Assembly: GCF_029227915.1 (NCBI RefSeq)
Contig: NC_079879.1
Coordinates: 17,052,001-17,116,000, forward strand
DNA: 64,000 nucleotides
Source: Hydractinia symbiolongicarpus
Lineage: Eukaryota; Cnidaria; Hydrozoa; Anthoathecata; Hydractiniidae
Direction of reading: 5' to 3'
Of this stretch, positions 42,254 through 53,364 are shown piece by piece (within the stretch, counting starts at the first letter, position 1; every line of letters starts with the position of its first letter). The notes under the pieces were generated by a model, which made no database searches, was not told the DNA's origin, and was given only the letters and a program-made list of their open reading frames with translations. The translations under genes were made by a program, and so were the position numbers.

Positions 42254-42865
42254 TTAGTCTACTACGACGAAGGATTCGTCATCAGAATCACTAAGATAGC
42301 GGGTGCCATAAAACTCGACAAGCTTATACTTGCATTCCTCCAAATAGGTTTGCATGTAATACCTTGAACCTTGCCTGTAGATACCAGATAGCTTGATGAT
42401 GGCATTGCACTCGCAGCTTTGTTTTAGTGGTACTTTTTTGGAATGGAAGTCAGTTTTGACCTTACCCTCCCACTCCTTCACCTTGGTAGTAATAAATTTA
42501 TCTTTTTTCACAGGTGGGGTGGTGAAGCAATGACCCTCCAAGGATTCTACATTGGTCAGTATACTCTCATACTTCTCTAGCCACTCGGGATGGTTATAGA
42601 TATCGAATGACATGGTAAGAGAGCAGCCCTCATCATAACGCGAAGCACCATTGGAATAGAGCTTTTTAGGTGTTTTTATCAATAGAGGTGATGGCTTGTT
42701 GTCACTATTTTTGTAGCCAATAACGAAACGTTCATCTTTACCCTTGTTTGCTGAAATAGCATCACTTAGCATGATATTTTCAATATTTACATCTTCGATA
42801 TTTAGTGGATTCGCTTTGACATAAAAATCTCTTGAATTAACATTCTCGTTACCGAAGTTGAACAT
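42254..42865 (-). CDS. 203-residue intact element protein (copy B)
   Basis: Complete open frame from MFNFGNENVNSRDFYVKANP to DSDDESFVVVD, preceded by CTAAAATAAAGG. Blocks include FVIGYKNSDNKPSPLLIKTP, CSLTMSFDIYNHPEWLEKYE and CECNAIIKLSGIYRQGSRYY, with an acidic C-terminus. Acidic tails and this block layout recall viral single-stranded-DNA-binding proteins, but I cannot assign it. It is one of the few genes of the element without any break. Confidence 0.55.
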   Translation of the reverse strand: MFNFGNENVNSRDFYVKANPLNIEDVNIENIMLSDAISANKGKDERFVIGYKNSDNKPSPLLIKTPKKLYSNGASRYDEGCSLTMSFDIYNHPEWLEKYESILTNVESLEGHCFTTPPVKKDKFITTKVKEWEGKVKTDFHSKKVPLKQSCECNAIIKLSGIYRQGSRYYMQTYLEECKYKLVEFYGTRYLSDSDDESFVVVD

Positions 42866-42893
42866 CCTTTATTTTAGTTATATTGGGGCCTAA

Positions 42894-43052
42894 CTAGGGT
42901 CGGGTACATGAACAGTAGACGCCGTTATACGTAATATACTCATACCAGCAATACCAGCATAGCAGTTTACCTTTCATGAAGAACCTCCGTCCACAGAGGC
43001 ATCTGTCATAGGTGTCGAGTACCCGTTCACAGTCATCGCATTGTTCATTCAT
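42894..43052 (-). CDS. 52-residue zinc-ribbon-like miniprotein (copy B)
   Basis: Short complete frame MNEQCDDCERVLDTYDRCLC, then GRRFF, LLCWYCWYEY and VYCSC. Three CxxC-type pairs and one CxC in 52 residues indicate zinc binding. It is preceded by GTAAATAAAC and starts 3 bp from the stop of the next upstream gene. Function unknown. Confidence 0.5.
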   Translation of the reverse strand: MNEQCDDCERVLDTYDRCLCGRRFFMKGKLLCWYCWYEYITYNGVYCSCTRP

Positions 43053-43054
43053 GT

Positions 43055-43345
43055 TTATTTACTCCACAAGAGCTCAAGGTCTGCCTTTTCATCCTCTGAA
43101 AAGCACCAGTCCATGGCCCTATCAGGATGCCACGCTATTGGAGCCAGCTCATGCCCAATCCTAGCCTTTGCCGCTTTCCTCTGTCGATATTCCTCGAGCA
43201 ATTGAGGATAAATATTATCCCTTCGCATTTCCCGAGTAATGAACCAGTCCGGAACATACCTGCGCAGCCAGTCACTCCCTTGAATTGCTCTAATACACAT
43301 TTCCTGCGTCTTGATATCATCGGGAATATTTCTAAACCAACTCAT
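43055..43345 (-). CDS. Small protein with KTQEMC-type repeat (copy B)
   Basis: From ATG 43345 (MSWFRNIPDDIKTQEMCIRA) it has one and a half units of a repeat with VP-D-x-x-x-T-x-E-M-C spacing, as in DUF4116-like repeat proteins of large DNA viruses. It ends IAWHPDRAMDWCFSEDEK. Intact, 96 residues. An upstream Met at 43402 is rejected because it lies past the promoter box and hairpin. Rightmost gene of copy B. Confidence 0.55.
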   Translation of the reverse strand: MSWFRNIPDDIKTQEMCIRAIQGSDWLRRYVPDWFITREMRRDNIYPQLLEEYRQRKAAKARIGHELAPIAWHPDRAMDWCFSEDEKADLELLWSK

Positions 43346-43351
43346 ATTGTT

Positions 43352-43360
43352 TTTATTATA
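43352..43360 (-). promoter_or_regulatory. TATAATAAA box of the rightmost gene (copy B)
   Basis: TATAATAAA, then AACAAT, then ATG at 43345. Together with the hairpin at 43370-43396 it parallels the region 54458-54531 in copy C. Confidence 0.6.
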
Positions 43361-43369
43361 GGTCGTATT

Positions 43370-43396
43370 TTGAGTATGGGAATTACCCCTACTCAA
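43370..43396. repeat. Hairpin near the right end of copy B
   Basis: TTGAGTATGGG / CCCCTACTCAA arms with one mismatch. It is almost the same sequence as the hairpin at 54458-54488 and is placed the same distance upstream of an ATGAGTTGGTTT start in both, so it may belong to the terminal repeat. Confidence 0.5.
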
Positions 43397-43526
43397 TTCC
43401 ATTTTTTGTTGATGTCAGCATTATTCCCGTTAGTCGCTATTGCGCATGCGTTGATATTTATCGGTATTTCCAGGAATTATCGGATTCCATGATTTCTGGG
43501 AAAATCCTTATAATATGTAATGAAGC

Positions 43527-43602
43527 CAACCTCGACCCCAGGACCTCTTTTCGCTTTTTTGATATCAAAAAAGCGAAAAGAGGTCCTGGGGACGAGGTTG
43601 GT
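43527..43602. mobile_element. Perfect-hairpin MITE with 8-bp target duplication
   Basis: A 76-bp near-perfect palindrome centred on GATATC (43561-43566). Its termini are CCAACCTCG / CGAGGTTGG with one mismatch along the arms. Flanks are TAATGAAG on both sides, an 8-bp target duplication typical of hAT-type elements. It is the same family as 1236-1313. Confidence 0.8.
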
Positions 43603-43605
43603 AAT

Positions 43606-45495
43606 GAAGCGTGACATTATTTTTAGAGCAGTTGCTCATTTGCTGTATGATGTGCGTGCGTGCGTGCGCGACTGCACCAGAACGAACATTTACCTATCTC
43701 GCTTACTGCAAATGTCATAATTTTTATATTGCTATTGCTTCTCTTTATATGTGTTTTACTAAGAATAAATAGCTAGCTGTCGTCTTCCCGGGTATCTGTC
43801 TTATCTAATGTTACCTTCAAGCGCCATATCTAAACCTAGCTAGCTAACTGATGATTAATGTTGTTATTCCTCTTTTAGCTATTTATATCCACCTTAGTAG
43901 TCAAACTTAGGGATCTTATTTGAGCACGAATTATGATGTAACAAGCCACAAAATCTTTCAAAGACTTATTGAACTTTTAGGGTAGTGTGAGGAAAAATTT
44001 TACTTTAAGAGGAATGATTTTGTAAAACTAAAGTGTGTGCGTTAATTGGAGTAAGTTTTATTGTTTTGTTGTTGACATCCTGTTAAACTTCTGTGAGCTC
44101 GCATGTAAATTACAAGGTTATATATTTTTACAAGGGTAGTGGTTGATATTTTTACAAAGTTTGTTGACATTTTTTGGGAAATTTACCTGGGTTTTTTACA
44201 TTTGTGGTTAAAATTTCTCAGCAGAGAATAGTATGGTTACCGATTATTTTGTTTGTGTTGTAAACTGCTGTTTTTTAAATGCTGTGTAAACTTTTGTGGA
44301 AAAAGACCATATGCAAAATACTGAAAGAACAAATTTTTGTACAATTAGACTGTGAGCTGTTATGTAAGTTGGATTTTTTTATATTTTGTTTTATAAACTT
44401 TTTTTAAGCTTTAAACTAACTGTAAGTAATGTAATTACGGGAATAAATATTTGGTGATGATAAAAAATTACTGAATGTTCAGACTGAAACTGTTTAACTG
44501 TTGTGAGGAAGGACCATATGCAAGTATATATACTAAAAATAATAATTTGATATTCTACACTTTCCAAGTTGTTTTTTTGTATTCACTTAAATGACTGCTT
44601 TTTCTGAGTTAAATTTGATGGGTTTCATATCAATTTTGTGGAAGATTTTATGGGTGAAAACAATATAAAACATGCCAATTGAACTGTTTTTTGTTCATAT
44701 TTTGATTTGCCCCTCGTAAACGTTTGTGAGGAAGGACCATATATACAAAGTTTTTGAAATAATGATTTTTGTTGCTTTGAAATTTACTCCTTGCTCATTG
44801 CTTTTTCAACATTTCAGTTTAAAATGTTTGGTAAAGTCAGTACGGATCATTAGACAAAAAATTGTTTCGTTAACCGGTTAATTTTTACATTTTGTGCATA
44901 TTTTTGCGGGAAAGGATGGTATGCAACCGAATAAAAGATTTTTCACAGTTTAACTTTTTGTTTTTTGGTGTTTTGTTTTTGTTTAAGTTTGGCTTTTTGA
45001 TATTGTTCAGGTTGTATTGTTGTAAAAGCATTTAGGGAAAAAACAATGTTTAAAATGCATAAAGAACTTATTTCATAGATCTGTGCTTACTGTTGCAAGC
45101 CTTTCTTTTCGACATTTCAGATTAAAGTATTGAAGGTTTTCCACATAATCACATAATAAGATGTATACATATTTTAGATGTGTTATTTCTGACATTATTA
45201 TTATTGTTGTCGTAACTGTCTGGGTTGTCAATGTTGTAACTTTCTACTAACTAGATTTTACACCTTGCACGCCATTGTTTTTCATATTTTGTCTGAAGTT
45301 TTGTTGGGAGAATTTCATGCGATTTGACATTTGATATTTTGTGTTAGATTTTAAGAACTTTTTTGTTAAATTATGACTTATATACTTTCTTTTTATGCAT
45401 TTTCAGATTATTTTTTTAGTAAAAGGCATATTCAATATACTGAAATATTTGCAGATGTCATCAAAATTCAAATGACAGAACTTTTCAATTGTTTT
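43606..45495. repeat. AT-rich region with decayed GGAAGGACCATATG-type repeats
   Basis: Diverged copies of TGTGAGGAAGGACCATATGC recur near 44300, 44500, 44720 and 44905, with weaker forms near 44640 and 45025. They are separated by TTTTTGTT-rich spacers. No gene seen. Confidence 0.4.
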
Positions 45496-45499
45496 TCTG

Positions 45500-48400
45500 C
45501 CTAAGTGGATTTTTCCACGGGCCTAATCTACTATTTATATAATAATGCAGATTGTAAAATTCGCACTGTTGCATTGTTTGCTTTTTGATGGTATATCTGT
45601 TCTATAAATTAAATGAGAAATACGGTGGATTCTTCCACGGGAATTCGGCTATCTATATAATAATACGCCAGTTCCGTGTGTCTGTCTGTCACTTTTGCAA
45701 AGTGGATTACATTCTTCAAAATTTTCTTTAACAAATTCTATAAAACATCGCCTATAAAATTGTTCTGTAATTTACCAAACTTTACCGATAAAATAGTATT
45801 GACGTCAAAGGAAAGTTAATTAAGATTAGTGAAGCCATTACAATGCACTTAAAACTTTGAGGCCAAATAACTTGGAAACGAGGTGGTGACGTCAATGTTT
45901 TTTCACCGCGTGGGTAACTAGGGACAACCTGGGACCAATTTGGGTAAGTTTTCCAAACCTGGGTCCCAAAATCCGTTTCGGAATGGACGGTTTGATGACG
46001 TCATCGAAAACCCTTCAAATCCTAATATCTCTGCAACCGTTTGTCAAAAATACGCGATCCTATACATTTTCTTGATCAGCGTTTCAAGATCTATACGATG
46101 AAGGCAACAGGTATACAAATTTATAAAACAAATTTTCGGTCTTGATAGGGCCATTGCTGACGTCAGCAAAATTTAAATTACGGTTGTTTTTCTCTGTTAT
46201 CCTGTCTAAGTGGATTTTTCCACGGGCCTTATCGACTAGTCTATATAATAATACGCTAAGTGTGTCTGTGTGTCTGTGACAGGCAAAGTGGATGTGTTCA
46301 TTTTCCTTTGATGTTGCCGAAAAATCCATGTATAATATGTTAAATTTTCTAACGTTACGACGCGACGAAAATAACACTACTTTAACGTCAATATCCTATA
46401 TCAAATTAATGAAGCCATTACAGTGCACCTAAAACTTTGAGGCCAAATAACTTGGAAACGAGGTGGTGACGTCAATGATTTTTCACCGCGTGGGTAACTA
46501 GGGACCACCTAGGACCAATTTGGGTAACTTTCCCAAACCTGGGTCCCCGAATCCGTTTCGGAATGGACGGGTTGATGACGTCATTAAAAAACCTTTAAAC
46601 CCTAATATCTCTGCAACCGTTTGTCAAAAGTACATGATCCTATACATTTTCTTGATCAGCGTTTCCAGATCTATACAAGGGAGGCAACAGGTACATGAAT
46701 TTCTGAAAAAAACTTTTTTGTGTTTTCACGGGCCTTTGCTGACGTCGGCACAATTTTTAAACACTTATATCTCTTTTTGCGTTCCTCGAAAACATATCAT
46801 CCTACACATTATTTTGATCAGCGTGATTCAACCTCTACACATTACAATAAAATAATAAAATAAATTTCTCTAACTTTTTTGGGATCTTCACTGCTGACGT
46901 CAGCAAAACATCTAAAACAACCTATTTTTCTATTGCCCATCTGCCTAAGTGGATTTCTCCACGGGCCTTATCGACTAGTCTATATAATAATACGCCAGTT
47001 CTGTCTGTCTGTGACTTTTGCAAAGTGGATTATATTCTTCACAATTTTCTTTAACAAATTCTATAAAACATCGCCTATGAAATTGTTCTGTAATTTAACA
47101 AACTTTACCGATAAAATAGTATTGACGTCAAAGGAAAGTTAATTAAGATTAGTGAAGCCATTACAGTGCACCTAAAATTTTGAGGCCAAATAACTTGGAA
47201 ACGAGTTGGTGACGTCAATGTTTTTTAACCGCGTCGGTAACTAGGGACCACCTGGGACCAATTTGGTTAATTTTCCAAACCTGGGTCCCCAAATCCGTTT
47301 CGGAATGAGCGGGTTTATGACGTCATCAAAAAACCTTTAAACCACAATATTTCCGTAACCGTTGGTCAAAAGTACATGATCCTATACATTTTCTTGATCA
47401 GCGTTTCAAGATCTATACGAGGGAGGCAACAGGTACATGAATTTCTGAAAAAAACTTTTTTGTGTTTTCACGGGCCTTTGCTGACGTCGGCACAATTTTT
47501 AAACACTTATATCTCTTTTTGCGTTCCTCGAAAACATATCATCCTACACATTATTTTGATCAGCGTGATTCAACCTCTACACATTACAATAAAATAATAA
47601 AATAAATTTCTCTAACTTTTTGGGATCTTCACTGCTGACGTCAGCAAAACATCTAAAACAACCTATTTTTCTATTGCCCATCTGCCTAAGTGGATTTCTC
47701 CACGGGCCTTATCGACTAGTCTATATAATAATACGCCAGTTCTGTCTGTCTGTCACTTTTGCAAAGTCGATTATATTTTTCATAATTTTCTTCAATAAAG
47801 TCTTTAAAACATCACCTACAAAATTGTTCTGTAATTTACCAAACTTTACCGTAAAATAGTATTGACGTCAAAGGAAAGTTAATTAAGATTAGTGAAGCCA
47901 TTACAGTGCATTTAAAACTTTGAAGGCAAATAACTTGGAAACGAGGTGGTGACGTCAATGATTTTTCACCGCGTGGGTAACTAGGGACCACCTAGGATCA
48001 ATTTGGGTAATTTTCTCAAACCCGGATCCCTGAATCCGTTTCGGAATGGACGGGTTGATGACGTCTTCAAAAACCTTTAAACCCTAATATTTCTGCAACC
48101 GTTTCTCAAAGGTACATCATCTTATACATTTTTTTGATCAGCGTTTCAAGATCTATGCGATGGAGGCAACAGGTATACTAATTTCTAAAAAAATATTTAG
48201 AATTTTGACGATTCTTTGCTGACGTCAGCAAAATTTTTAATCCCTGATATCTCATTAGGAGATCGTCGAGAACATATGATTCCGTACGTTATTTTGACCA
48301 GTGTTTCAACCTCTACACATTACAGACAAAGAATAAACAAATTTCGCAATGTTTTTTTTATCTGCACTGCACTGCGGACGTCAGCAATACATCTAAAAAA

Positions 48401-49480
48401 ACTTTCTTTTTATTGACCTTTTGCCTAAGTGGATTTATCCACGGGGTTTATTCACTAGTCTATATAATAATACGCCAGTTCTGTCTGTTTGTCACTTTTG
48501 CAAAGTCGATTATATTTTTCATAATTTTCTTCAATAAAGTCTTTATAACATCACCTATAAAATTGTTCTGTAATTTACCAAACTTTACCGTAAAATAGTA
48601 TTGACGTCAAAGGAAAGTTAATTAAGATTAGTGAAGCCATTACAGTGCATTTAAAACTTTGAGGGCAAATAACTTGGAAACTAGGTGGTGACGTCAATAA
48701 TTTTCACCGCGTGGGTAACTAGGGACCACCTAGGACCAATTTGGGTAATTTTCCCTAACCTGTGTCCTCGAATCCGTTTCGGAATGGACGGGTTGATGAC
48801 GTCATTAAAAAATCTTCAAACCCTAATATCTCAGCAACCGTTTTTCAAAAGTACATGATCCTATACATTTTCTTCATCAGCGTTTCAAGATCTGTACGAT
48901 AGAGGCAACAGGTATAAAATTTTTAAAATATTTTATTTTGTGTTTTGGCGGACCAATGCTGGCATCAGCAAAATTTTTAAACCCTTATATCCCATTACCT
49001 GCTCATCAAAAGCACATGATCATATACATTTTCTTGCTCAATGCCTTAAGCTCTTAACAATAGAGGCAACGTGAAGACAAAATTCTTAATTTTTTTAGTG
49101 GATGGGTTGCTGACGTCATCAAATCTTTTATCCTGCCTTAGTGGACTTTTTCACGGATCTTATCGACTAGTCTATGTAATAATACGCCAGTTCCGTGTGT
49201 ATGTAACAGGCAAAGTGGATATGTTCATTTTCCTTTGATCTTACCGAAATTTTCTTTGAAGTAACCGAAAAATGCATGTATAATATGTTAAACCTTCTGA
49301 AGTTACGGCGCGACGCAAAATTGTTAAACCTTTATATCTTCTTAACCGTTGGTCAATAGCACATGATACTATACATTTTTCTCATCAGCATTTCAAACTC
49401 TGCAAATTACAGGAAACGGATAAACAAATTTCGCGAACTTTTTTTTGTTTTATGCACTGCTGATGTCAGCAAAAATTTCT
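45500..49480 (+). repeat. Tandem array of about 740-bp units rich in TGACGTCA
   Basis: The landmark CCTAAGTGGATTT, then TCCACGG and CTAGTCTATATAATAATACG, occurs near 45503, 46205, 46942, 47683, 48421 and 49134, a spacing of 702-741 bp. Within each unit, GTCACTTTTGCAAAGT, ATTGACGTCAAAGG, GGTGACGTCAAT, GATGACGTCAT and GCTGACGTCAGC recur in order. Open frames inside (for example 46520-46855 and 47376-47597) repeat with the unit and are not genes. Confidence 0.85.
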
Positions 49481-49490
49481 CCCTGACAAT

Positions 49491-51290
49491 TTGCCTACCC
49501 CAACATTTTTCAAACGAGAGATCGATGAATGCTCCATAGAAAAGTTTCGAAAATCTTTTTCAGTAGCCAATTGGAAGCTGGTAAGTGAAACTAAGGATAT
49601 TAATGGTGCGTACGATGTTTTTCTGCGCATCTTTATTAATCTCTATGAGAAATCATTTCCTAAGAACAAGGTAAGTATAAAGAAAAGCACTTTAGAAAAC
49701 CCATGGATTACTAAAGGACTCATTAAATCATCCAAAAAGAAGCAGTGACTGTATGAAGCGTTTCTAAAAACAAAGAACTTACTCAAATGAAAACAAATAC
49801 AGAAGCTATAAAAATACTTTTAAAAAACTTAAAAAGGGAGCAAAAAAGTATTATGCAGATCAAATAGCGAAATCAATAGGAGATACTAAAAAAACCGGGA
49901 GCGTAATTACAAAAATAATTGGCAAAACTAAAGAAAATATTGAGAAATTTCCAAAACATCTTATCATTAAAGACGAAATTACACATCAAAATGATAAAAT
50001 TGCTGACAATTTAACGATTTTTTTATCAATGTTGGACCAGAACTAGCGCAAAAATTCCATCTTCTACAACTACTCACACCTTTTACTTAAATACTTACGA
50101 TACTTTAATGAGTGAATGTGAACTTACCAGACAGGAAATGCGAAGTGCTTTCTCATCATTACAACCAAACAAAAGCCCAGGTCATGACAACATTAGTGTA
50201 AATATTGTAAAAAAAGTTTATGACATTATTAAACCATCTCTATTTCATGTCTTTAGTCTTTCCTTTAAGTATGGACAGTTTCCAGATCAACTAAAAAATG
50301 CTAGAGTCATACCATTATATAAATCAGGAGAAAACACCGATGTCACTAATTATAGAACTATCTCAGTATTGCTATGCTTTTCGAAAATGCTTGAAAGAAT
50401 AATGTATAACCGTCTGTACGACCATTTAGGGCAAAATGATATTTTATATAACAAAAAATTTGGTTTTTAAAAGAGTCATTCAACGGGCCATGCAGTCATA
50501 GAAGTGATTACTGAATTATAGGAAACCTTTAATCTCAGGTTGTTTACCCTAGGGGTATTCATTGATCTCTCAAATGCTTTTGATACTGTAAATCATAGCA
50601 TTCTTTTACCTAAACTACAATCCTACGGTATTCGGGGCAACAATTTAAAAAGGTTTACAAATTACTTGACTAACCGAAAACAATGCATAGCATACGACAA
50701 TAAAACGACGCCATTTCAACTTATAAAATGTGGTGTTCCACAAGGATCCATTCTTGGACCCTTACTGTTTTTGATTTACATAAACGACTTACACAATTCC
50801 TCCAAAATGCTGTAATTTATTCTATTTGCTGATGATACTAACCTTTTTTACTCTCATACTCACATTAAAGATCTTTTTCAAACAGCTAACCAAGAACTTG
50901 CGTACATAAACGAATGGTTTATAGCAAATAAACTCACACTCAATATAAGTAAAACTAAATAGGTATTATTTTATAACCGTTACAAAACTGATGGCATCCT
51001 ACTCAAACTACCTTTGCTTAAAATAAATAATGTAAGCATACAGAGAGAAGAAACAAAATTTCTTGGCGTAATTTTGGATGAATCATTAACATGGAATACA
51101 CACATACACACTCTTGAGAATAAAATCTATAAAAACTTAGGAATATTATATAAGGCCAAACGATACTTAAATCTCCATTGCTTAAAAAACCTTTATTTTT
51201 CTTTCATACACAGTTACTTAACATATTGTAACATATGTTGGGCAAGCGATAATGCAAATAAATTAAAACTAGAGGCCCTTAGGCCTTGAG
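49491..51290 (+). pseudogene. Decayed LINE reverse transcriptase (second non-LTR element)
   Basis: A linker region (49491-49748), then RT blocks in several frames: LQPNKSPGHDNISVNIVKKV (50150), LKNARVIPLYKSGE, FIDLSNAFDTVNHSILLPKL (50550), CGVPQGSILGPLLFLIYIND (50730), a FADDT-type catalytic box (50826-50840) and FLGVILDESLTWNTHI (51058). The endonuclease and ORF1 are missing, and there are at least six stops or frameshifts. Family signs fit CR1/Jockey-group LINEs, distinct from the 20-24 kb copy. Confidence 0.75.
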
Positions 51291-51435
51291 GTCAGCGCGA
51301 CTGAGAACTTTAAATGTGTGAGTGAGAATTGTTCATCCACCAAAGTAAAAAAGAAAATTTTCTTCCGCTTCAAGATAGTAAAATTTACCCACTTTCCTCT
51401 GAATAACGATATTAGTTCAAATATCGTCTCACTTC

Positions 51436-51930
51436 TTATGCTTGGTTTCCACTGCGAGATAGCGTGAGATAATTCGCATATTCCTGGGCACGGAGAAAGG
51501 AAGTGCTATTTCTCGAAAGTTCAAATAAATAGGAATCTGACTTTTCAATTTGAATATTCCCTTTTTCAGTTGCCATTAAATTGGGCAGGTCGTCTAAAGC
51601 AAGATATTGACTGGTGTAACCTAGGCTGACGTAAAGATCATTTCCTAGTGTCAAAATACGATCAAGATCCCATTCAGTCCAGTAACGCACAGACGCAATA
51701 GAATGGTAACAGATGGCCCATAAAGCATTGCACATGCATTGGCTACCCGCTGATTCTCCAAATTTAGAATGACCTTGATGAAATAAGCCCATTACTATTT
51801 TATCTAGGTTGACAGGCCCGGGGTTGGACTGAACGTCACTAGCCATTAGAAAAGTCAAAGTAATATTTACACAAATATTGAACAGAATGGAGCTTGCCTT
51901 AATAAGAGCGAGAAAATTTCTTCAGAAACA
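51436..51930 (-). pseudogene. 2A-like motif followed by a QC-type cysteine-protease-like segment
   Basis: On the - strand an in-frame hydrophobic stretch (LFNICVNITLTFL) leads to MASDVQSNPGPVN. This is a 2A-type ribosome-skipping motif with Q where E is usual in D(V/I)ExNPGP. Then come GLFHQGHSKFGESAGSQCMC, WTEWDLDRILTLGNDLYVSL and a YLALDDLP block. The G-x-x-Q-C arrangement recalls viral tegument-type deubiquitinase and related cysteine proteases in mobile elements. The region expected to hold the catalytic His is not in frame, and no in-frame ATG lies upstream of 51846, so this is a fragment. Confidence 0.45.
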
Positions 51931-51939
51931 GCGGTTCTG

Positions 51940-52480
51940 AACTGAGCTGAGTGGTTGAACCGAAAGTTCCAATAGCAATGCGATATGCCTAGATCGCAAA
52001 AATACAACAAAGTAGAACAGTAAAATTATATAGCTAGCTATATATATTTTTTATATATATTATTTTTTATTGTAAAAAAAATTTATTCTATAAGTTATAT
52101 ATATGTAAAAGTATATTGTAACATCAAGGTAGTTTCCAAGTCTGACAAGAGATTAAATAGTAACAAAGTAAACGTGTGTAAAAAAGTAACCAAGTAAACC
52201 GTTGTTCTTTTGCTTGACCTATAAGAAAAGAAGAAAAAAAAAATTACACAATATTTTGTAAACAAAGGGAAGAAACTTTTGCAAGAAGGAAAATTTGCGA
52301 AAATTTAGGGACCATCAAACAAAACCAGTGAGATCTTCAGTGTACGGAGACATAACTACCAGTCAGACAGCCCAAACCGGAAATATAATTTTGTTTTATT
52401 TATATTTATATTTCGTGTAAGAATTGCATTAAAATCGCAAATGGATACAGTCATAAAGTTATCACGCAAGTAGACAAAAA
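51940..52480. other. AT-rich, nothing recognised
   Basis: Long TA-rich runs (52025-52110) and no coding signal. A chance start in this stretch would not link to the Penelope-like frame that follows. Confidence 0.45.
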
Positions 52481-52481
52481 A

Positions 52482-53003
52482 ATGAAGAGAAGATGCAACG
52501 GAGACAACAAGGAAACATCAGAGGAATTTATCGTATCAGCATTCCCACCCTTCGTACCAGGTACCAGCGAGATCCTTCGTCAAGTTTTAAGGCAACACAA
52601 GATCAAATGCATTCTTAACTCTAAAGACACCCTAAGAAGCACTTTGTTTAAACCAAAAGACAAAATAAACCTGGAAGAACAGAGCAATGTTGTTTACAAA
52701 ATCCGGTGTAAAGATTGTGATGCAGTGTATATAGGCGAAACAAAAAGAAAGTTTAAGCAACGAGTACAAGAACATATGCGCAGAATGAGAAACGGAGATG
52801 TAAAGAAAAACGAAATTGCGGACTACAACTGGAGCAGAAGTCATCAATTTATTTGGGATGAGAAGAAAATCATTGACAGAGAATCCAGAACAACGGCCAG
52901 GACGATTAAAGAAACTATCAACAGTGTAGAACGTAACAAACACATAAACAGCATTTCGTATCAACTTCCTGAGATTTGGTTACCAGCCCTACAGAAGAAG
53001 TAG
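52482..53003 (+). pseudogene. Penelope-like element, RT thumb remnant plus GIY-YIG endonuclease
   Basis: Open for 173 codons: PFVPGTSEILRQVLRQHKIK (end of the RT region), TLRSTLFKPKDKINLEEQ, then VVYKIRCKDCDAVYIGETKR, KFKQRVQEHMRRMRNGDVKK and DEKKIIDRESRTTARTIKET. The GIY-YIG motif (VVY...VYIGET), the downstream Arg and the Glu candidates are retained, unlike the first copy. The catalytic RT palm is missing, so this is a 5'-truncated insertion. The frame ends 130 bp before the hammerhead-like motif. Confidence 0.78.
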
Positions 53004-53132
53004 TTACCTACATCTAGTTCCGAAAATGTTAATTACCGTAATTAACTGTAATTATTAGCTCGTTTCTGATTGGTTAATTTTTATGAATTTCGATCATCTG
53101 CAATTATACAAATACATGCTTAACATCATTCT

Positions 53133-53184
53133 AATTTGCCCGATGATGGGAGAAGCATCTCCCGAAACGTCGCTTACTAAACTA
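53133..53184 (+). ncRNA. Hammerhead-like motif of the second Penelope-like element
   Basis: GCCCGATGAT, stem GGGAGA/TCTCCC with an AGCA loop, then GAAACGTC and GCTTACTAAAC. The flanks TTTGC and GC...AAA could form stem I with an internal loop. Same U4-to-C and extra-U deviations as at 18421-18473; the stem is conserved and only the loop differs. Confidence 0.4.
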
Positions 53185-53364
53185 TCATGTTCAAGAAATG
53201 ATAAACTTTCCACTGTAACACAAGCATGCTTGTCGAATAATTGATTTCCGGCAGCGAAGGCGGAATCTTTAAAATCGCCTGAGGAGAGAGATAGATAGCG
53301 ACAGCGCAGCTAGGCTGGACGCCCGAAACTTATCCAATCCAGGCTAAAGCCTAAATCCTCGTTT

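Larger units (their letters stand above)
33355..43520. mobile_element. Polinton-like element, copy B (left end truncated)
   Basis: A compact block of about 16 genes in four strand groups: + (33363-35697), - (35800-38223), + (38253-39452), then - (39499-40558), + (40575-41911) and - (41931-43345). It lacks a DNA polymerase. In copy C the polymerase lies to the left of the HNH gene, the side lost here next to the piggyBac remnant. Many intergenic gaps are below 60 bp. The ATPase, integrase, membrane protein and capsid genes are broken, but several right-hand genes are open. Confidence 0.75.

Noticed and set aside
46084-48598. Repeated open frames within the 740-bp array
   Set aside because: The frames recur with the repeat unit, and their starts and stops are set by satellite sequence; no protein motif.
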